Assembly (NCBI GenBank): GCA_026196275.1
Contig: JAPHTQ010000055.1
Location: forward strand, 1 to 51,026
Reading direction: 5' to 3'
Origin: Gammaproteobacteria bacterium
GTDB lineage: Bacteria > Pseudomonadota > Gammaproteobacteria > Thiohalomonadales > Thiohalomonadaceae
DNA: 51,026 nt
Of this stretch, positions 7,536-16,440 are shown piece after piece. A model generated the notes under the pieces. That model did not search any database. It was not told the DNA's origin and saw only the letters and a list, made by a program, of their open reading frames with translations. How positions within the stretch are numbered: position 1 is the first letter of the stretch; every line of letters begins with the position of its first letter. Made by a program: the position numbers and the translations under genes.

Positions 7536-8087
7536 TTAGCTACCCCGGACGGCGAAGATACCCGGCGCGTTGCGCAGGTACTCCTTGTAGTCCATGCCGT
7601 AGCCGAAGACGTAGCGGTCCTCGACCTCCAGTCCGACGTAGTCGGCCTCGATACCGATATTGCGCTCGTGCCGCTTCTTTACCAGCACGGCACTGTGCAC
7701 CTCGCTGGCACCCTTTTTGCGACACGTATCGATGATCGCCTGCAGGGTGAGCCCTTCATCCAGGATATCGTCAATCACCAGCACACAGCGTCCTTTCAGG
7801 GGAAAACGTGGCGCCACCCGCCATTCAAGCTCCCCCCCTGCGGTGTCACCGCGATATCGGCTGGCGTGGATATAGTCAATCTGCAAGGGAAAGTCCAGAT
7901 GCGTTAACAGCACCCCGGCCGGGATCATCGCGCCGCTCATCACCGCCAGTATCAGAGGATCTTTTTGTGCCAGCTCATCGCTGATCGCCGCAGCCATCTG
8001 CTCAATGGCACGCTCCACCGCTTCACGGCTGAAGAGACAATCGGCCTCCTCATAGATTCGTTGAACCTGTTCAGGAGTGACACTCAT
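7536..8087 (-). CDS. hpt: Hypoxanthine phosphoribosyltransferase
   Basis: The 183-residue type I phosphoribosyltransferase has the PRPP-binding loop VLVIDDILDEGLTL, the flexible-loop and metal region HASRYRGDTAGG, and a C-terminal DYVGLEVEDRYVFGYGMDY segment typical of HPRT. It converts hypoxanthine or guanine to the nucleotide with PRPP, in the cytoplasm. Its ATG overlaps the stop of the MscS-type channel gene by four bases (ATGA), implying translational coupling. The downstream methylthioinosine phosphorylase would supply hypoxanthine. Family members are often annotated as hypoxanthine-guanine enzymes. Confidence 0.93.
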   Translation of the reverse strand: MSVTPEQVQRIYEEADCLFSREAVERAIEQMAAAISDELAQKDPLILAVMSGAMIPAGVLLTHLDFPLQIDYIHASRYRGDTAGGELEWRVAPRFPLKGRCVLVIDDILDEGLTLQAIIDTCRKKGASEVHSAVLVKKRHERNIGIEADYVGLEVEDRYVFGYGMDYKEYLRNAPGIFAVRGS

Positions 8088-9232
8088 CGGCTTGCTATCT
8101 CCGTGGCTACCCTGCCGTCATTGATTGTCTCCCCGCCGGGCCCCCCCAGTCGGATCCCATCGGGCAGGTGCAGTGTCGAGGTCGGGAAGGCGATCTCGGC
8201 ACCGTTGTGTTCGATGATTTCGATGATCTTGAGCAGCACGTCCTGTTTTACCTCGTGGAACCGGATCCAATTGGTGGTATGGGTAAAGACGTAGATAAAG
8301 AAATCGAGCGAAGAGGGCGCAAACTGATTGAAGTTCACGATCAGGGTCTGATTCTGATCGATCTCCGGATGCGCGCTCAGCATCGCTTTCACTTCGTCAA
8401 TAATGGTGCTTATCTTCGGTGCATCCTGATAGCGGATGCCAACCGTTTCGTAGATGCGCCGGTGCGACATGCGCGAGGGGTTTTCTACTGCAATGCTGGT
8501 AAAGGTGGCATTCGGCAGATAGAGCGGACGTTTATCGAAGGTGCGAATACAGGTCAGGCGCCAACCGATCTTCTCCACCGTCCCCTCGATGTTGCGATCC
8601 GGTGAACGGATCCAGTCGCCCACGGCAAAGGGGCGATCCAGGTAGATCATCATGCCGCCAAAGAAGTTGGCCAGCAGATCTTTGGCGGCAAAACCTACGG
8701 CGATGCCGCCAACGCCACCGAAGGCGAGGATCCCCGAGATATTGAACCCCAGCGTCTGCATTCCCACCAGCACCGCGGTGATAATGACCGACAGACGTAA
8801 CAGCTTGCCAATGGCGTCGACCGTGGTCTGGTCAATATGACGTCCTTCCCGCTCGGCGCGGATGAAGATCATCTGCTCCATTCGCTGGATAAAACGGAAG
8901 ACAAACCAGGTGGCGATGGCAATCACCCCAACCTCTCGCAGTGGATTGATCACTTCGAAGATCACCGCATCGGTCTGTTTGCCGACAATATCCGCCGCAA
9001 AACTGATACCCAGCAACCAGATCAGCAGGCTTAATGGCTTTAGTGCGGAGGTATAGAGGGCATCATCCCACAGGATCTTGCTGCCTTCGATCCGTCGATG
9101 AAGACGCTGCAGCACCCGTTTCTGCACAAAGTCGAGCAGCAGTGTGCCAAATACCACCAAAAAAACCTGCACCACCAACATCGTGGTCGGACTTCCCTGG
9201 CTGATCTCCTCAAGCAGCTGTTCGAACTCCAT
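8084..9232 (-). CDS. MscS-family mechanosensitive ion channel
   Basis: The 382-residue inner-membrane protein has about five hydrophobic segments (near residues 17-34, 62-82, 98-116, 135-155 and 160-190). The last contains the Gly/Ala-rich pore helix ILAFGGVGGIAVGFAAKDLL. A beta-domain segment DRPFAVGDWIRSPD and a cytoplasmic vestibule with LYLPNATFTSIAVEN follow. It is longer than E. coli MscS (286 residues) and closer to YnaI/YbdG-type members with extra N-terminal helices. The role is release of solutes under membrane tension. It lies 12 bases after nagZ and overlaps hpt by four bases. Confidence 0.9.
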   Translation of the reverse strand: MEFEQLLEEISQGSPTTMLVVQVFLVVFGTLLLDFVQKRVLQRLHRRIEGSKILWDDALYTSALKPLSLLIWLLGISFAADIVGKQTDAVIFEVINPLREVGVIAIATWFVFRFIQRMEQMIFIRAEREGRHIDQTTVDAIGKLLRLSVIITAVLVGMQTLGFNISGILAFGGVGGIAVGFAAKDLLANFFGGMMIYLDRPFAVGDWIRSPDRNIEGTVEKIGWRLTCIRTFDKRPLYLPNATFTSIAVENPSRMSHRRIYETVGIRYQDAPKISTIIDEVKAMLSAHPEIDQNQTLIVNFNQFAPSSLDFFIYVFTHTTNWIRFHEVKQDVLLKIIEIIEHNGAEIAFPTSTLHLPDGIRLGGPGGETINDGRVATEIASR

Positions 9233-9244
9233 TCTTTCTCCCGT

Positions 9245-10291
9245 TCATAGATTGAGTGATAACGTCGGATCGCCCTCAAGCGCCTCCATCGCACGAATGG
9301 CCTGGCGCCAGGCGGGGTCCTTGTGCAATGCCTCCAGTGTGACCGGATGACGGCCGTGCAGACGGGCAAGGCGCGCATGCAACACCGGATTCGGTACCTG
9401 GTCCAGTCCATCCAGGATGCTGCGGGCTGCCTCCGGATTGTTGCAGATCAGCACCATATCGCAGCCGGCATCCAGTGCCGCACGGGCACGTGCCACATAG
9501 TCACCGGCGACGCTCGCCCCTTCCATGTTCAGATCATCACTGAAGATGATGCCCTGAAAACCGAGGCGTTTGCGCAGCACCTCACGCAGCCAGAAGGAGG
9601 AAAAGCCGGCCGGCTGCTCATCCACCTCGCTGTAGATCACATGCGCCGGCATCACCGCCGCCATGCCATTGGCAATCATTCGCTCATAGGGCACGACATC
9701 CTCGTGCAGGATCGCCTCCACCTCACGTCTGTCCACAGGGATGGCTTCATGGGAGTCGGCCTCCACCGCGCCATGCCCGGGAAAGTGCTTGCCGGTCGCG
9801 GCCATGCCGGCACGCTGCATGCCGAGCATCATCGCCGAGGCCAGCTCCGCCACGACCTGCGGCCGACGGTGGAAGGCGCGATCGCCAATAACCTCGCTGA
9901 TGCCATAGTCCAGGTCCAGCACCGGGGCGAAACTGAAATCGACACCGACGGCACGCAGCTCAGAGGCCATCACCCAGCCGGCCTGTTCGGCCAGTTGTCG
10001 CGCCCGGCGCGGATCATGCTCATGGATTTCACCAAAACGCCGTGCTGCAGGAAGACGGGTGAACCCCTGGCGAAAACGCTGCACCCTGCCCCCTTCATGA
10101 TCCACCGCTACCAGCAGTGGCGGTGTACGCAGGGCATGGATATCCGCGATCAGCGAGGCAAGCTGCTGTGGATCCTTGTAGTTGCGGCTGAAAAGGATGA
10201 TCCCACCTACCAGCGGATGGGTGAGAATTTCACGTTCATTTTCTTCCAGCACCGTCCCCCTGAGGTCCACCATCACGGGTCCCAGCGACAT
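9245..10291 (-). CDS. nagZ: Beta-N-acetylhexosaminidase NagZ
   Basis: The 348-residue cytoplasmic glycoside hydrolase family 3 enzyme removes GlcNAc from anhydro-muropeptides during wall recycling. It shows VAVDHEGGRVQRF, the KHFPGHG signature with the catalytic His/Asp dyad region (GHGAVEADSHEA), and the nucleophile motif IFSDDLNMEGA. Length is close to E. coli NagZ (341). The next upstream gene encodes a YkuD-domain protein, also wall-related. The gap to the downstream channel gene is 12 bases. Confidence 0.96.
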   Translation of the reverse strand: MSLGPVMVDLRGTVLEENEREILTHPLVGGIILFSRNYKDPQQLASLIADIHALRTPPLLVAVDHEGGRVQRFRQGFTRLPAARRFGEIHEHDPRRARQLAEQAGWVMASELRAVGVDFSFAPVLDLDYGISEVIGDRAFHRRPQVVAELASAMMLGMQRAGMAATGKHFPGHGAVEADSHEAIPVDRREVEAILHEDVVPYERMIANGMAAVMPAHVIYSEVDEQPAGFSSFWLREVLRKRLGFQGIIFSDDLNMEGASVAGDYVARARAALDAGCDMVLICNNPEAARSILDGLDQVPNPVLHARLARLHGRHPVTLEALHKDPAWRQAIRAMEALEGDPTLSLNL

Positions 10292-10321
10292 AAATGCTCC
10301 CCTGTGCCCTTGTAAACGGGC

Positions 10322-10810
10322 TTACTCTTCGGTTATCAAAACCTGCGTGCCCACAGGTACCAGATCAAACAGTGCAATGATATCGCTATTGCGCATGCGC
10401 ACACAGCCATGGGAGAGCGGAACCCCCATCGGCTCCTCGTCGGGAGTGCCATGGATATAGATGAAACGGCGCATGCTGTCGCGTGAGCCGAGACGGTTTT
10501 TCCCCGGCTCAAGACCACTCAGCCAGAGGATGCGGCTCAGGATCCAGTCACGCTGTGGCGCCAAGCGACGCAACTCCGGGGTATAGATCTCGCCAGTAGG
10601 ACGACGCGCCACAAACACGCTGTTCTCCGGACAGCCCTCGCCGATCCGGGCCCGTACCACATGCCTGCCGCGCGGAGTACAGCCACTGCCCTGCTCCTCC
10701 CCCGCTCCGTTGCGGGCGGTAGAGACCGCTACATCCATCAACACCGCCTGGTCCGCCAACAAACGCAGGCGCTGTGCGGCGATACTGATGGTGATCAGCC
10801 GCTTACTCAT
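10322..10810 (-). CDS. L,D-transpeptidase (YkuD) domain protein without signal peptide
   Basis: The 162-residue protein is a single YkuD domain. It has the IYIHGTPDEEPMG segment and the catalytic motif SHGCVRM with the nucleophile cysteine. Known L,D-transpeptidases act in the periplasm, but this N-terminus (MSKRLITISIAAQRLRLL) is the first strand of the domain itself and has no recognisable signal peptide. ATG at 10810 overlaps the upstream CYTH gene stop by eight bases; an in-frame GTG at 10822 is possible but adds only four residues. Cytoplasmic action on recycled muropeptides next to nagZ is one possibility, but this is inference. Confidence 0.86.
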   Translation of the reverse strand: MSKRLITISIAAQRLRLLADQAVLMDVAVSTARNGAGEEQGSGCTPRGRHVVRARIGEGCPENSVFVARRPTGEIYTPELRRLAPQRDWILSRILWLSGLEPGKNRLGSRDSMRRFIYIHGTPDEEPMGVPLSHGCVRMRNSDIIALFDLVPVGTQVLITEE

Positions 10811-11279
10811 CCCGCCACTCACTGTAGGGGTGATTCACCAGACAGACGTTGTAGTAGCGGGTGTCGCCGCTCACCTCTTCACCGGCCCACGGCGGCAGGG
10901 AGAAGGTCTCATCCTCATCATCCAGCTCCACCTCTGCGACCACCAGCCCGGCATTCTCGCCGGCAAAGATGTCGATTTCCCAGATGTGCCCCTTAAAGGG
11001 AACCCGATAGCGTATTTTCTCTATCTGCGGCTGCTCACACAGGCTATCGAGCATCTCCTGCGCATCGGCCAGCGGGATCGGATACTCATACTCCTGACGC
11101 CGCACCCCGAGGGTGGCACTCTTGATATTCAGATTGGCCTGCTCCCCCTCGATCCGCACCCGTACCGAGGCCCTCTCTGCACCGACGAGATAGCCCTGAC
11201 GAAAGGGGGTACCGGTATCGGCCGCCTGACGCCACTCATCGCTGGTGACCAGGAACTTACGTTCAATCTCTGTAGCCAT
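10803..11279 (-). CDS. CYTH-domain protein (class IV adenylate cyclase/triphosphatase superfamily)
   Basis: The 158-residue protein opens with the signature EIERKFLV (residues 4-11) and continues with alternating charged strands: VRVRIEG, LNIKSA, EYEYPI, YRVPFKGHIWEIDIFAG, VVAEVELDDEDE. The acidic and basic residues line the triphosphate tunnel in this superfamily. Short stand-alone members are commonly inorganic triphosphatases or thiamine-triphosphatase-like enzymes, and the substrate here cannot be decided. The start at 11279 places the signature at the N-terminus. It begins the leftward gene run through nagZ, hpt and the phosphorylase. Confidence 0.9.
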   Translation of the reverse strand: MATEIERKFLVTSDEWRQAADTGTPFRQGYLVGAERASVRVRIEGEQANLNIKSATLGVRRQEYEYPIPLADAQEMLDSLCEQPQIEKIRYRVPFKGHIWEIDIFAGENAGLVVAEVELDDEDETFSLPPWAGEEVSGDTRYYNVCLVNHPYSEWRDE

Positions 11280-11385
11280 TTGCGTTATAGTACCTTCTCT
11301 GCGACGCCCATGCGGGCATTGTCTCGAACTTTGCATCAATTATAAAATCAAAATCTCCGACCATTGCCTAGCAGGAGCCAGCAAC

Positions 11386-12384
11386 ATGATGAGAGCCGTA
11401 CTCATGCACCAAAGTGGCAGCCCGGACGTCCTGCTCTACAGTCACGAGGTTGAGCCACCACGAATCCACACCGGGCATCAGGTATTGGTCCGGCTCAAGG
11501 CCGCTGGCGTCAACCCCATCGACACCAAGTTGCGCAGCCGTGGCACCTACTACCCCGAACAGATGCCGGCGATCCTCGGCTGCGACGGCGCCGGTGTGGT
11601 CGAGGAGGTGGGCGAGGCGGTTACTCGCTTCAGAACCGGCGACGAGGTTTACTTCTGCCAGGGTGGTATTGGCGGCGAGCAGGGCAACTATGCCGAATTG
11701 AACGTGGTGGATGAGCGCTTTATTGCCAAAAAGCCCCGCAACGTCGATTTTGTCACCGCCGCGGCGGCACCACTGGCGTTGATCACCGCCTGGGAGGCAT
11801 TGCATGACCGTGCCCGTATCGAGGCGGGGCAGAAGGTGCTGGTTCACGCCGGTGCCGGTGGCGTGGGACATGTCGCGATCCAGCTGGCCAAAGCGGCCGG
11901 TTGTCAGGTGATTACCACTGTCAGCTCAAAGGAAAAGGCGGAGTTTGTCCGACAGCTTGGTGCCGATGAAACCCTGATCTATCCCGAGGTCGATGTCGCC
12001 GACACCGTTACCACCTGGAGCGGCGGTGACGGTGTCGATGTCGTGCTCGATGCCGTCGGTGGCAAGGTCTTTGAGCAGAGCTTTGCCGCCACACGTCCCT
12101 ATGGCCACATCGTCAGCCTGCTCCAGCCCGCCGAGGTGGACTGGAAGGTGGCGCGGCTGCGTAATCTGAGCATCAGTCTGGAGTTGATGCTCTCGCCGAT
12201 CTATTTCGGCTGGTTCGCAGCCCAGGAGCACCAGGCGTGGATACTGGAACAGTGCGCCCAGCTTATCGATGAAGCGAAGCTCAGTGTCAGGGTCAGTCAC
12301 ACTCTGCCACTGGAAGAGGCCGCTAATGCCCACGAATTGCTCGAAAGTGGCGGAATGCAGGGCAAGGTGGTGCTTACCATCTGA
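11386..12384 (+). CDS. Medium-chain dehydrogenase/quinone-oxidoreductase-like protein
   Basis: The 332-residue protein has an N-terminal GroES-like domain (residues 1-120, with GVNPIDTKLRSRG and GCDGAGVVEEVG). A Rossmann domain follows with VLVHAGAGGVGHVAIQLAKAAG at about 150-170 (quoted in part) and an AVGG loop. The cysteine/histidine set of zinc alcohol dehydrogenases is not seen, so it belongs with zinc-independent NADPH:quinone oxidoreductases. Two adjacent ATG codons (11386, 11389) follow a CAGGAG ribosome-binding site. The substrate is unknown. It starts a rightward run with the cupin gene and dusC. Confidence 0.87.
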   Translation: MMRAVLMHQSGSPDVLLYSHEVEPPRIHTGHQVLVRLKAAGVNPIDTKLRSRGTYYPEQMPAILGCDGAGVVEEVGEAVTRFRTGDEVYFCQGGIGGEQGNYAELNVVDERFIAKKPRNVDFVTAAAAPLALITAWEALHDRARIEAGQKVLVHAGAGGVGHVAIQLAKAAGCQVITTVSSKEKAEFVRQLGADETLIYPEVDVADTVTTWSGGDGVDVVLDAVGGKVFEQSFAATRPYGHIVSLLQPAEVDWKVARLRNLSISLELMLSPIYFGWFAAQEHQAWILEQCAQLIDEAKLSVRVSHTLPLEEAANAHELLESGGMQGKVVLTI

Positions 12385-12411
12385 AGCGTCTCAAAACAGG
12401 AATTACACCCC

Positions 12412-12774
12412 ATGACCAAAACCCGTTACCGGGAAATCCCAAGCTACACCACCAGAGACGGCTCCGAGATCCGTGAACTGATGCACCCTGCAGTCCACGG
12501 GAATCTCAAGCAGAGCCTGGCGGAGGCGACCGTCGCTCCGGGCAGGACCACGCTGATGCACTGTCACCAACACAGTGAAGAGCTCTACCACATCACCGCC
12601 GGACATGGACTGATGCAGCTGGGTGAGGAGAAGTTCGAAATACGCGTGGGAGACACCATTGCGATCCCCCCCGGAACCGTGCATTCGGTGGAGAATTTTG
12701 GCAGTGAACCGCTAGTCATGCTCTGTTGCAGCTCCCCGCCCTATTCTCACGATGACACTGAGCTTAAGAGTTAG
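12412..12774 (+). CDS. Small cupin-domain protein
   Basis: The 120-residue protein is a single cupin barrel. Metal-site motif 1 is represented by HCHQHSEELYHITAG (two or three histidines and a glutamate) and motif 2 by GDTIAIPPGTVHSVEN. Such proteins bind a divalent metal and may be isomerases, oxygenases or sensors; nothing in the sequence narrows this. The stop at 12774 leaves one base before the dusC start, so it is probably translated with dusC. Confidence 0.85.
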   Translation: MTKTRYREIPSYTTRDGSEIRELMHPAVHGNLKQSLAEATVAPGRTTLMHCHQHSEELYHITAGHGLMQLGEEKFEIRVGDTIAIPPGTVHSVENFGSEPLVMLCCSSPPYSHDDTELKS

Positions 12775-12775
12775 C

Positions 12776-13717
12776 ATGAGAATCCTGCTCGCCCCGATGG
12801 AAGGAGTTGTCGACCCCTACATGCGTGAACTGCTCACCCGCATCGGTGGTTACGATGGCTGCGTGACCGAGTTTCTACGTGTCACCCGCGGCCGTGTGCC
12901 GAGGCGCAACATCCTGCGGATCTGCCCGGAGATCAGCACCGGGGGCAGAACTGCCAGCGGCATCCCGGTGACGGTACAGCTGCTCGGCGGCGATGCCGAG
13001 GCGATGGCACTCAATGCAGGTATCATTGCGGGAATGGGGGCACCCGGCATCGACCTTAATTTCGGCTGTCCGTCGAAGCAGGTCAACGCCAATGACGGCG
13101 GAGCGATCCTGCTCAAGAAGCCCGAGCGCATCTACGCCATTGTTGCCGCGGTGCGCCAGGCGGTTCCCGATACCACCCCCGTCTCCGCCAAGATCCGTCT
13201 CGGTGTCGACGACACCGCCCTGGCACTGGAGAATGCCCATGCAGTCGAAGACGGCGGTGCTGATTTCATTACCGTGCATGCCCGCACCCGCGCCGACGGC
13301 TACCGTGCTCCGGCACGCTGGGAGTGGCTGGCTGCGGTAAACGAGGCCCTCTCCATCCCGGTGACCGCCAACGGCGACATCCGCAGCGTGGAGGAGTACT
13401 GGCGTTGCCGCGAGATGAGCGGCTGTGAGGATGTGATGATCGGTCGCGCCGCGGTGGGCCGCCCCGATCTGGCGCTGCAGATCCGCTATGCGCAACAGCA
13501 ACGGCAGGCAAAGGCACTGCATTGGCAGGAGGTGCGCGACCTGATGCTGCAGTTGGGTGAGCAGATGGCCGAAGGGATGGAGAGCCGCCACGTGGCCACC
13601 AGGCTCAAGCAGTGGCTGACCTATCTCAAGCAGGAGTATCGAGAGGCGGTCGACTGTTTTGAGCAGTTGCGCCGCTTACGCACCTTCGAGGAGATGGTGG
13701 CGGCAATTCGTCCTTGA
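12776..13717 (+). CDS. dusC: tRNA-dihydrouridine(16) synthase DusC
   Basis: The 313-residue FMN enzyme reduces uridine in the tRNA D-loop. It begins LLAPMEGVVDPYMRELLT and has DLNFGCPSKQVN with catalytic cysteine C98, the position used in E. coli DusC. The SAKIRLG, HARTRADGY, TANGDI and GCEDVMIGRAAVG flavin-site segments are also present. The N-terminal GGYDGCVTEFLRV is characteristic of the DusC subfamily rather than DusA or DusB. Starting at ATG 12776, one base after the cupin stop, matches family length. Confidence 0.94.
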   Translation: MRILLAPMEGVVDPYMRELLTRIGGYDGCVTEFLRVTRGRVPRRNILRICPEISTGGRTASGIPVTVQLLGGDAEAMALNAGIIAGMGAPGIDLNFGCPSKQVNANDGGAILLKKPERIYAIVAAVRQAVPDTTPVSAKIRLGVDDTALALENAHAVEDGGADFITVHARTRADGYRAPARWEWLAAVNEALSIPVTANGDIRSVEEYWRCREMSGCEDVMIGRAAVGRPDLALQIRYAQQQRQAKALHWQEVRDLMLQLGEQMAEGMESRHVATRLKQWLTYLKQEYREAVDCFEQLRRLRTFEEMVAAIRP

Positions 13718-13751
13718 ATGGCAACTACTCGCCCCTGTTTGCATTTCTCAT

Positions 13752-13770
13752 GGGCGTGCACGGCACGCCC
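13752..13770. other. Perfect hairpin 3' of dusC
   Basis: GGGCGTGC and GCACGCCC (8 bp, 3-nt loop) lie 34 nt after the dusC stop. No T-tract follows on either strand, so it is not a classical terminator; it may stabilise the 3' end. It lies beside the inverted-repeat element at 13788-13860 in the convergent dusC/rlmD gap. Confidence 0.55.
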
Positions 13771-13787
13771 TATGCCCCTACCCAATA

Positions 13788-13860
13788 CTCTCGCCAAGCC
13801 GCCAAGCCCGCCAAGAAAGGGCTTGTTTCTCTTTGCGCGCTTGGCGGCTCTTGGCGAGAG
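13788..13860. repeat. Dispersed inverted-repeat element, CGCCAAG subtype (element 3)
   Basis: The left arm reads CTCTCGCCAAG, CCGCCAAGC, CCGCCAAGAAAG. The right arm ends with CTTGGCGGCTCTTGGCGAGAG, almost its reverse complement. The spacer is about 10 nt, so a long hairpin is possible. It sits between convergent dusC and rlmD. Confidence 0.88.
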
Positions 13861-13934
13861 GCCCATGGGGTTTTCCCGGATCGCGACATATACGGCCCAT
13901 GGCCGCCGCATTTCACGTGGTCACCTATGCGAGA

Positions 13935-15317
13935 TCAATCCTTGGTGAACAGTGCAATCGATTCGACGTGGGCGGTGTGCGGGAACATATCCATCACCCC
14001 CGCCTTCTCCAGGGTATAGCCGTGATCATGGACCAGCAGACCGGCGTCTCGCGCCAGGGTGGCGGGGTTACAGGAGACATAGACGATCCGTTTGACTCCC
14101 AGTTTGGCGATGTGCGGAAGTGCCTCCATCGCCCCGTCGCGGGCGGGATCGAGCAAGACCTTGTCGAAGCCTTTATCTCCATGGATGGACGACACATCGA
14201 CGTGTCCGGAGGAAACACGCCGATGCGACCACCACGGCAGCAGCTCCACCCCCTTGGCCAGATCCGCAACGTGGAATTCGACGTTATCGATGCCGTTGAG
14301 CGCGGCATTCTCCCGCGCCCGCTGCACCAGGATATCCAACCCCTCGACACCGACGACCTGTTTGGCGCGGCGCGCCAGCGGCAGGGTAAAGTTGCCGATG
14401 CCGCAGAAGAGATCCAGCACACGCTCGTCAGGCTGCACCTCTAACAGGTCGATGGCATACGGAACCATCTTGCGGTTGATATCAGTATTCACCTGAGTAA
14501 AGCCGGTAGGGGTGAAGTTGAACCGGACATCAAATTCGGGCAACGCGTAGCTCAGCTGTGTCTGCGCCGGCCACAGCGGTTCGACACTGTCGGGGCCGCC
14601 CGGCTGGAGGAAAAAACAGATCTCATGTTCCTGTGCGAAAACGCTCATCTTCTCTCTATCGTTGTCGCTTAATGGATCGAGGTTGCGGAACACCAGCGCG
14701 GTTTGCCTATCATCGACCGCCACCTCGATCTGGGCGATGCGGTCGCAAGCATCCAGTGAACCGACCAGCTCACTCAACTCATGCAGGTGCTCACCGACAC
14801 TCGGGTGCAACACCTCGCAGCGCTGCATATCGACGATGTAGGGTTTGCGCTTTTCACGAAAACCGATCAGCACCCGCCCCTTCTTCGGCACATTGCGCAC
14901 CCCCAGGCGCGCCTTGCGCCGGTAACCCCAGTGGGGACCGGTCAGCGGCGGCAGCACCTCACCGGGGCAAACCTTGCCGATGCGCTCGAAGTTCTCCAGC
15001 AGCACCTCCTGCTTGGCCAGGATCTGCGCTCCCGCCTCCATGTGCTGCAACGCACAACCACCACAGACACCAAAGACGGCACACTTCGGTTCTACCCTTT
15101 CGGGCGCAGCATGATGCACCGTCTGCACCGCCCCCACATCGTAGCTGCGTTTTTTCTCCACATAGAGAAAACTCACCTCCTCGCCCTTCAGTGCCCCCTC
15201 GACAAAAACCGTCTTGCCGTCAATATGGGTCACCCCGCGCCCGTCGTGGGAGAGGTCCTCAATCGTCGCCCGAACGGGCTCGGTCGGCAGCTTCGGCCGC
15301 CTGCGTCGTCTTGCCAT
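13935..15317 (-). CDS. rlmD: 23S rRNA (uracil-1939-C5)-methyltransferase RlmD
   Basis: The 460-residue SAM-dependent RNA methyltransferase has a basic N-terminus and a TRAM domain (about residues 12-70). The [4Fe-4S] ligands are C79, C85 and C88 in CAVFGVCGGCALQHM, with a fourth cysteine in MQRCEVL. The SAM domain has VLDLFCGIGNFTLPLA, and the catalytic cysteine lies in VYVSCNPATLARD. E. coli RlmD is 433 residues. The ATG at 15317 precedes MARRRRRPK. Between this gene and the upstream cysM lies an inverted-repeat element. Confidence 0.96.
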   Translation of the reverse strand: MARRRRRPKLPTEPVRATIEDLSHDGRGVTHIDGKTVFVEGALKGEEVSFLYVEKKRSYDVGAVQTVHHAAPERVEPKCAVFGVCGGCALQHMEAGAQILAKQEVLLENFERIGKVCPGEVLPPLTGPHWGYRRKARLGVRNVPKKGRVLIGFREKRKPYIVDMQRCEVLHPSVGEHLHELSELVGSLDACDRIAQIEVAVDDRQTALVFRNLDPLSDNDREKMSVFAQEHEICFFLQPGGPDSVEPLWPAQTQLSYALPEFDVRFNFTPTGFTQVNTDINRKMVPYAIDLLEVQPDERVLDLFCGIGNFTLPLARRAKQVVGVEGLDILVQRARENAALNGIDNVEFHVADLAKGVELLPWWSHRRVSSGHVDVSSIHGDKGFDKVLLDPARDGAMEALPHIAKLGVKRIVYVSCNPATLARDAGLLVHDHGYTLEKAGVMDMFPHTAHVESIALFTKD

Positions 15318-15339
15318 TTTATATCCTGTAAAAATTTCA

Positions 15340-15413
15340 GCCACAGAGGGCGCAGAGAACACAGGGATTATTTTGTTTTACCCTCAGTGACCTCTGTGTT
15401 CTCTGTGGCAAGA
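15340..15413. repeat. Dispersed inverted-repeat element, CACAGAG subtype (element 4)
   Basis: The left arm CCACAGAGGGCGCAGAGAACACAG (from 15341) pairs with the right arm CTCTGTGTTCTCTGTGGC (ending about 15410). A T-rich loop lies between them. Located between cysM and rlmD, both on the - strand. Confidence 0.9.
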
Positions 15414-15420
15414 AAATCAA

Positions 15421-16314
15421 TTAGTCAGCCGGGAAGACCCCGGTGGAGAGGTAGCGATCGCCGCGGTCGCAGATGATGGTGACGATGACCGCATTCTCAA
15501 CCTGCTTCGAGAGTTCCAGTGCAGCGGCCACGGCACCGCCGGAGGAGATCCCGCAGAAGATCCCCTCCTCGGCCGCCAGGCGGCGGGTGATCTCCTCCGC
15601 TGCCTGTTGACCGACATCGATCATCTGATCGACACGGCTGGCTTCGAAGATACTCGGCAGATACTCCTTGGGCCAACGGCGAATGCCAGGGATGCTCGCC
15701 CCCTCCTGGGGCTGAACACCGATGATCCGGATCGCCGGGCTCTTCTCCTTGAGATAGCGCGAGGTCCCCATGATGGTGCCGGTGGTACCCATGGCGCTGA
15801 CGAAGTGGGTCACCAACTGCTTGCTGTCTCGCCAGATCTCCGGACCGGTGGTCTCGTAGTGGGCCAGCGGATTGTCCGGATTGGAGAACTGATCCAGCAC
15901 CTTGCCCTTGCCTTCGGCCTGCATCTGCAGCGCCAGATCACGCGCCCCCTCCATGCTCTGTTCGCGGCTGACCAGAATGATCTCGGCGCCGTAGGCGTAC
16001 ATGGGAGCACGACGTTCCACACTCATGTTATCGGGCATGATCAGAACCATTTTGTAGCCTTTGATCGCCGCCGCCATTGCCAGGGCGATACCGGTGTTGC
16101 CGGAGGTGGCTTCGATCAGGGTATCACCAGGTTGGATCTCACCGCGGGCCTCGGCGTGCTGGATCATTGACAGCGCCGGCCGGTCCTTGACCGAACCGGC
16201 CGGGTTGTTGCCCTCCAGTTTGACCAGAATGGTGTTGCTGCTCTCGCCCGGAATACGCTGCAGGCGAACCAGCGGGGTATTGCCGACAAAGGATTCGATG
16301 GTGGGAAATGTCAT
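15421..16314 (-). CDS. cysM: Cysteine synthase B (O-acetylserine sulfhydrylase)
   Basis: The 297-residue PLP enzyme makes cysteine from O-acetylserine and sulfide or thiosulfate. It shows GNTPLVRL, PLP lysine K43 in GSVKDRPA, EATSGNTGIALA and the phosphate-binding loop GTTGTIMG. The C-terminal CDRGDRYLSTGVF is characteristic of CysM rather than CysK. ATG 16314 gives the usual N-terminus MTFPTIESFVGNTPL. CysM can use thiosulfate, which fits a sulfur-oxidising host. Confidence 0.95.
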   Translation of the reverse strand: MTFPTIESFVGNTPLVRLQRIPGESSNTILVKLEGNNPAGSVKDRPALSMIQHAEARGEIQPGDTLIEATSGNTGIALAMAAAIKGYKMVLIMPDNMSVERRAPMYAYGAEIILVSREQSMEGARDLALQMQAEGKGKVLDQFSNPDNPLAHYETTGPEIWRDSKQLVTHFVSAMGTTGTIMGTSRYLKEKSPAIRIIGVQPQEGASIPGIRRWPKEYLPSIFEASRVDQMIDVGQQAAEEITRRLAAEEGIFCGISSGGAVAAALELSKQVENAVIVTIICDRGDRYLSTGVFPAD

Positions 16315-16440
16315 AGTGCGCCTAATAGTCTGGATAGCCGATAGCGGACAAGTTGTCATTATAAACGGGCTTGTCCTGAATGACGATTACGGCTACTGTT
16401 TGAGTTTCAGAGTCACTGATATTACATGAGGATCACACGG

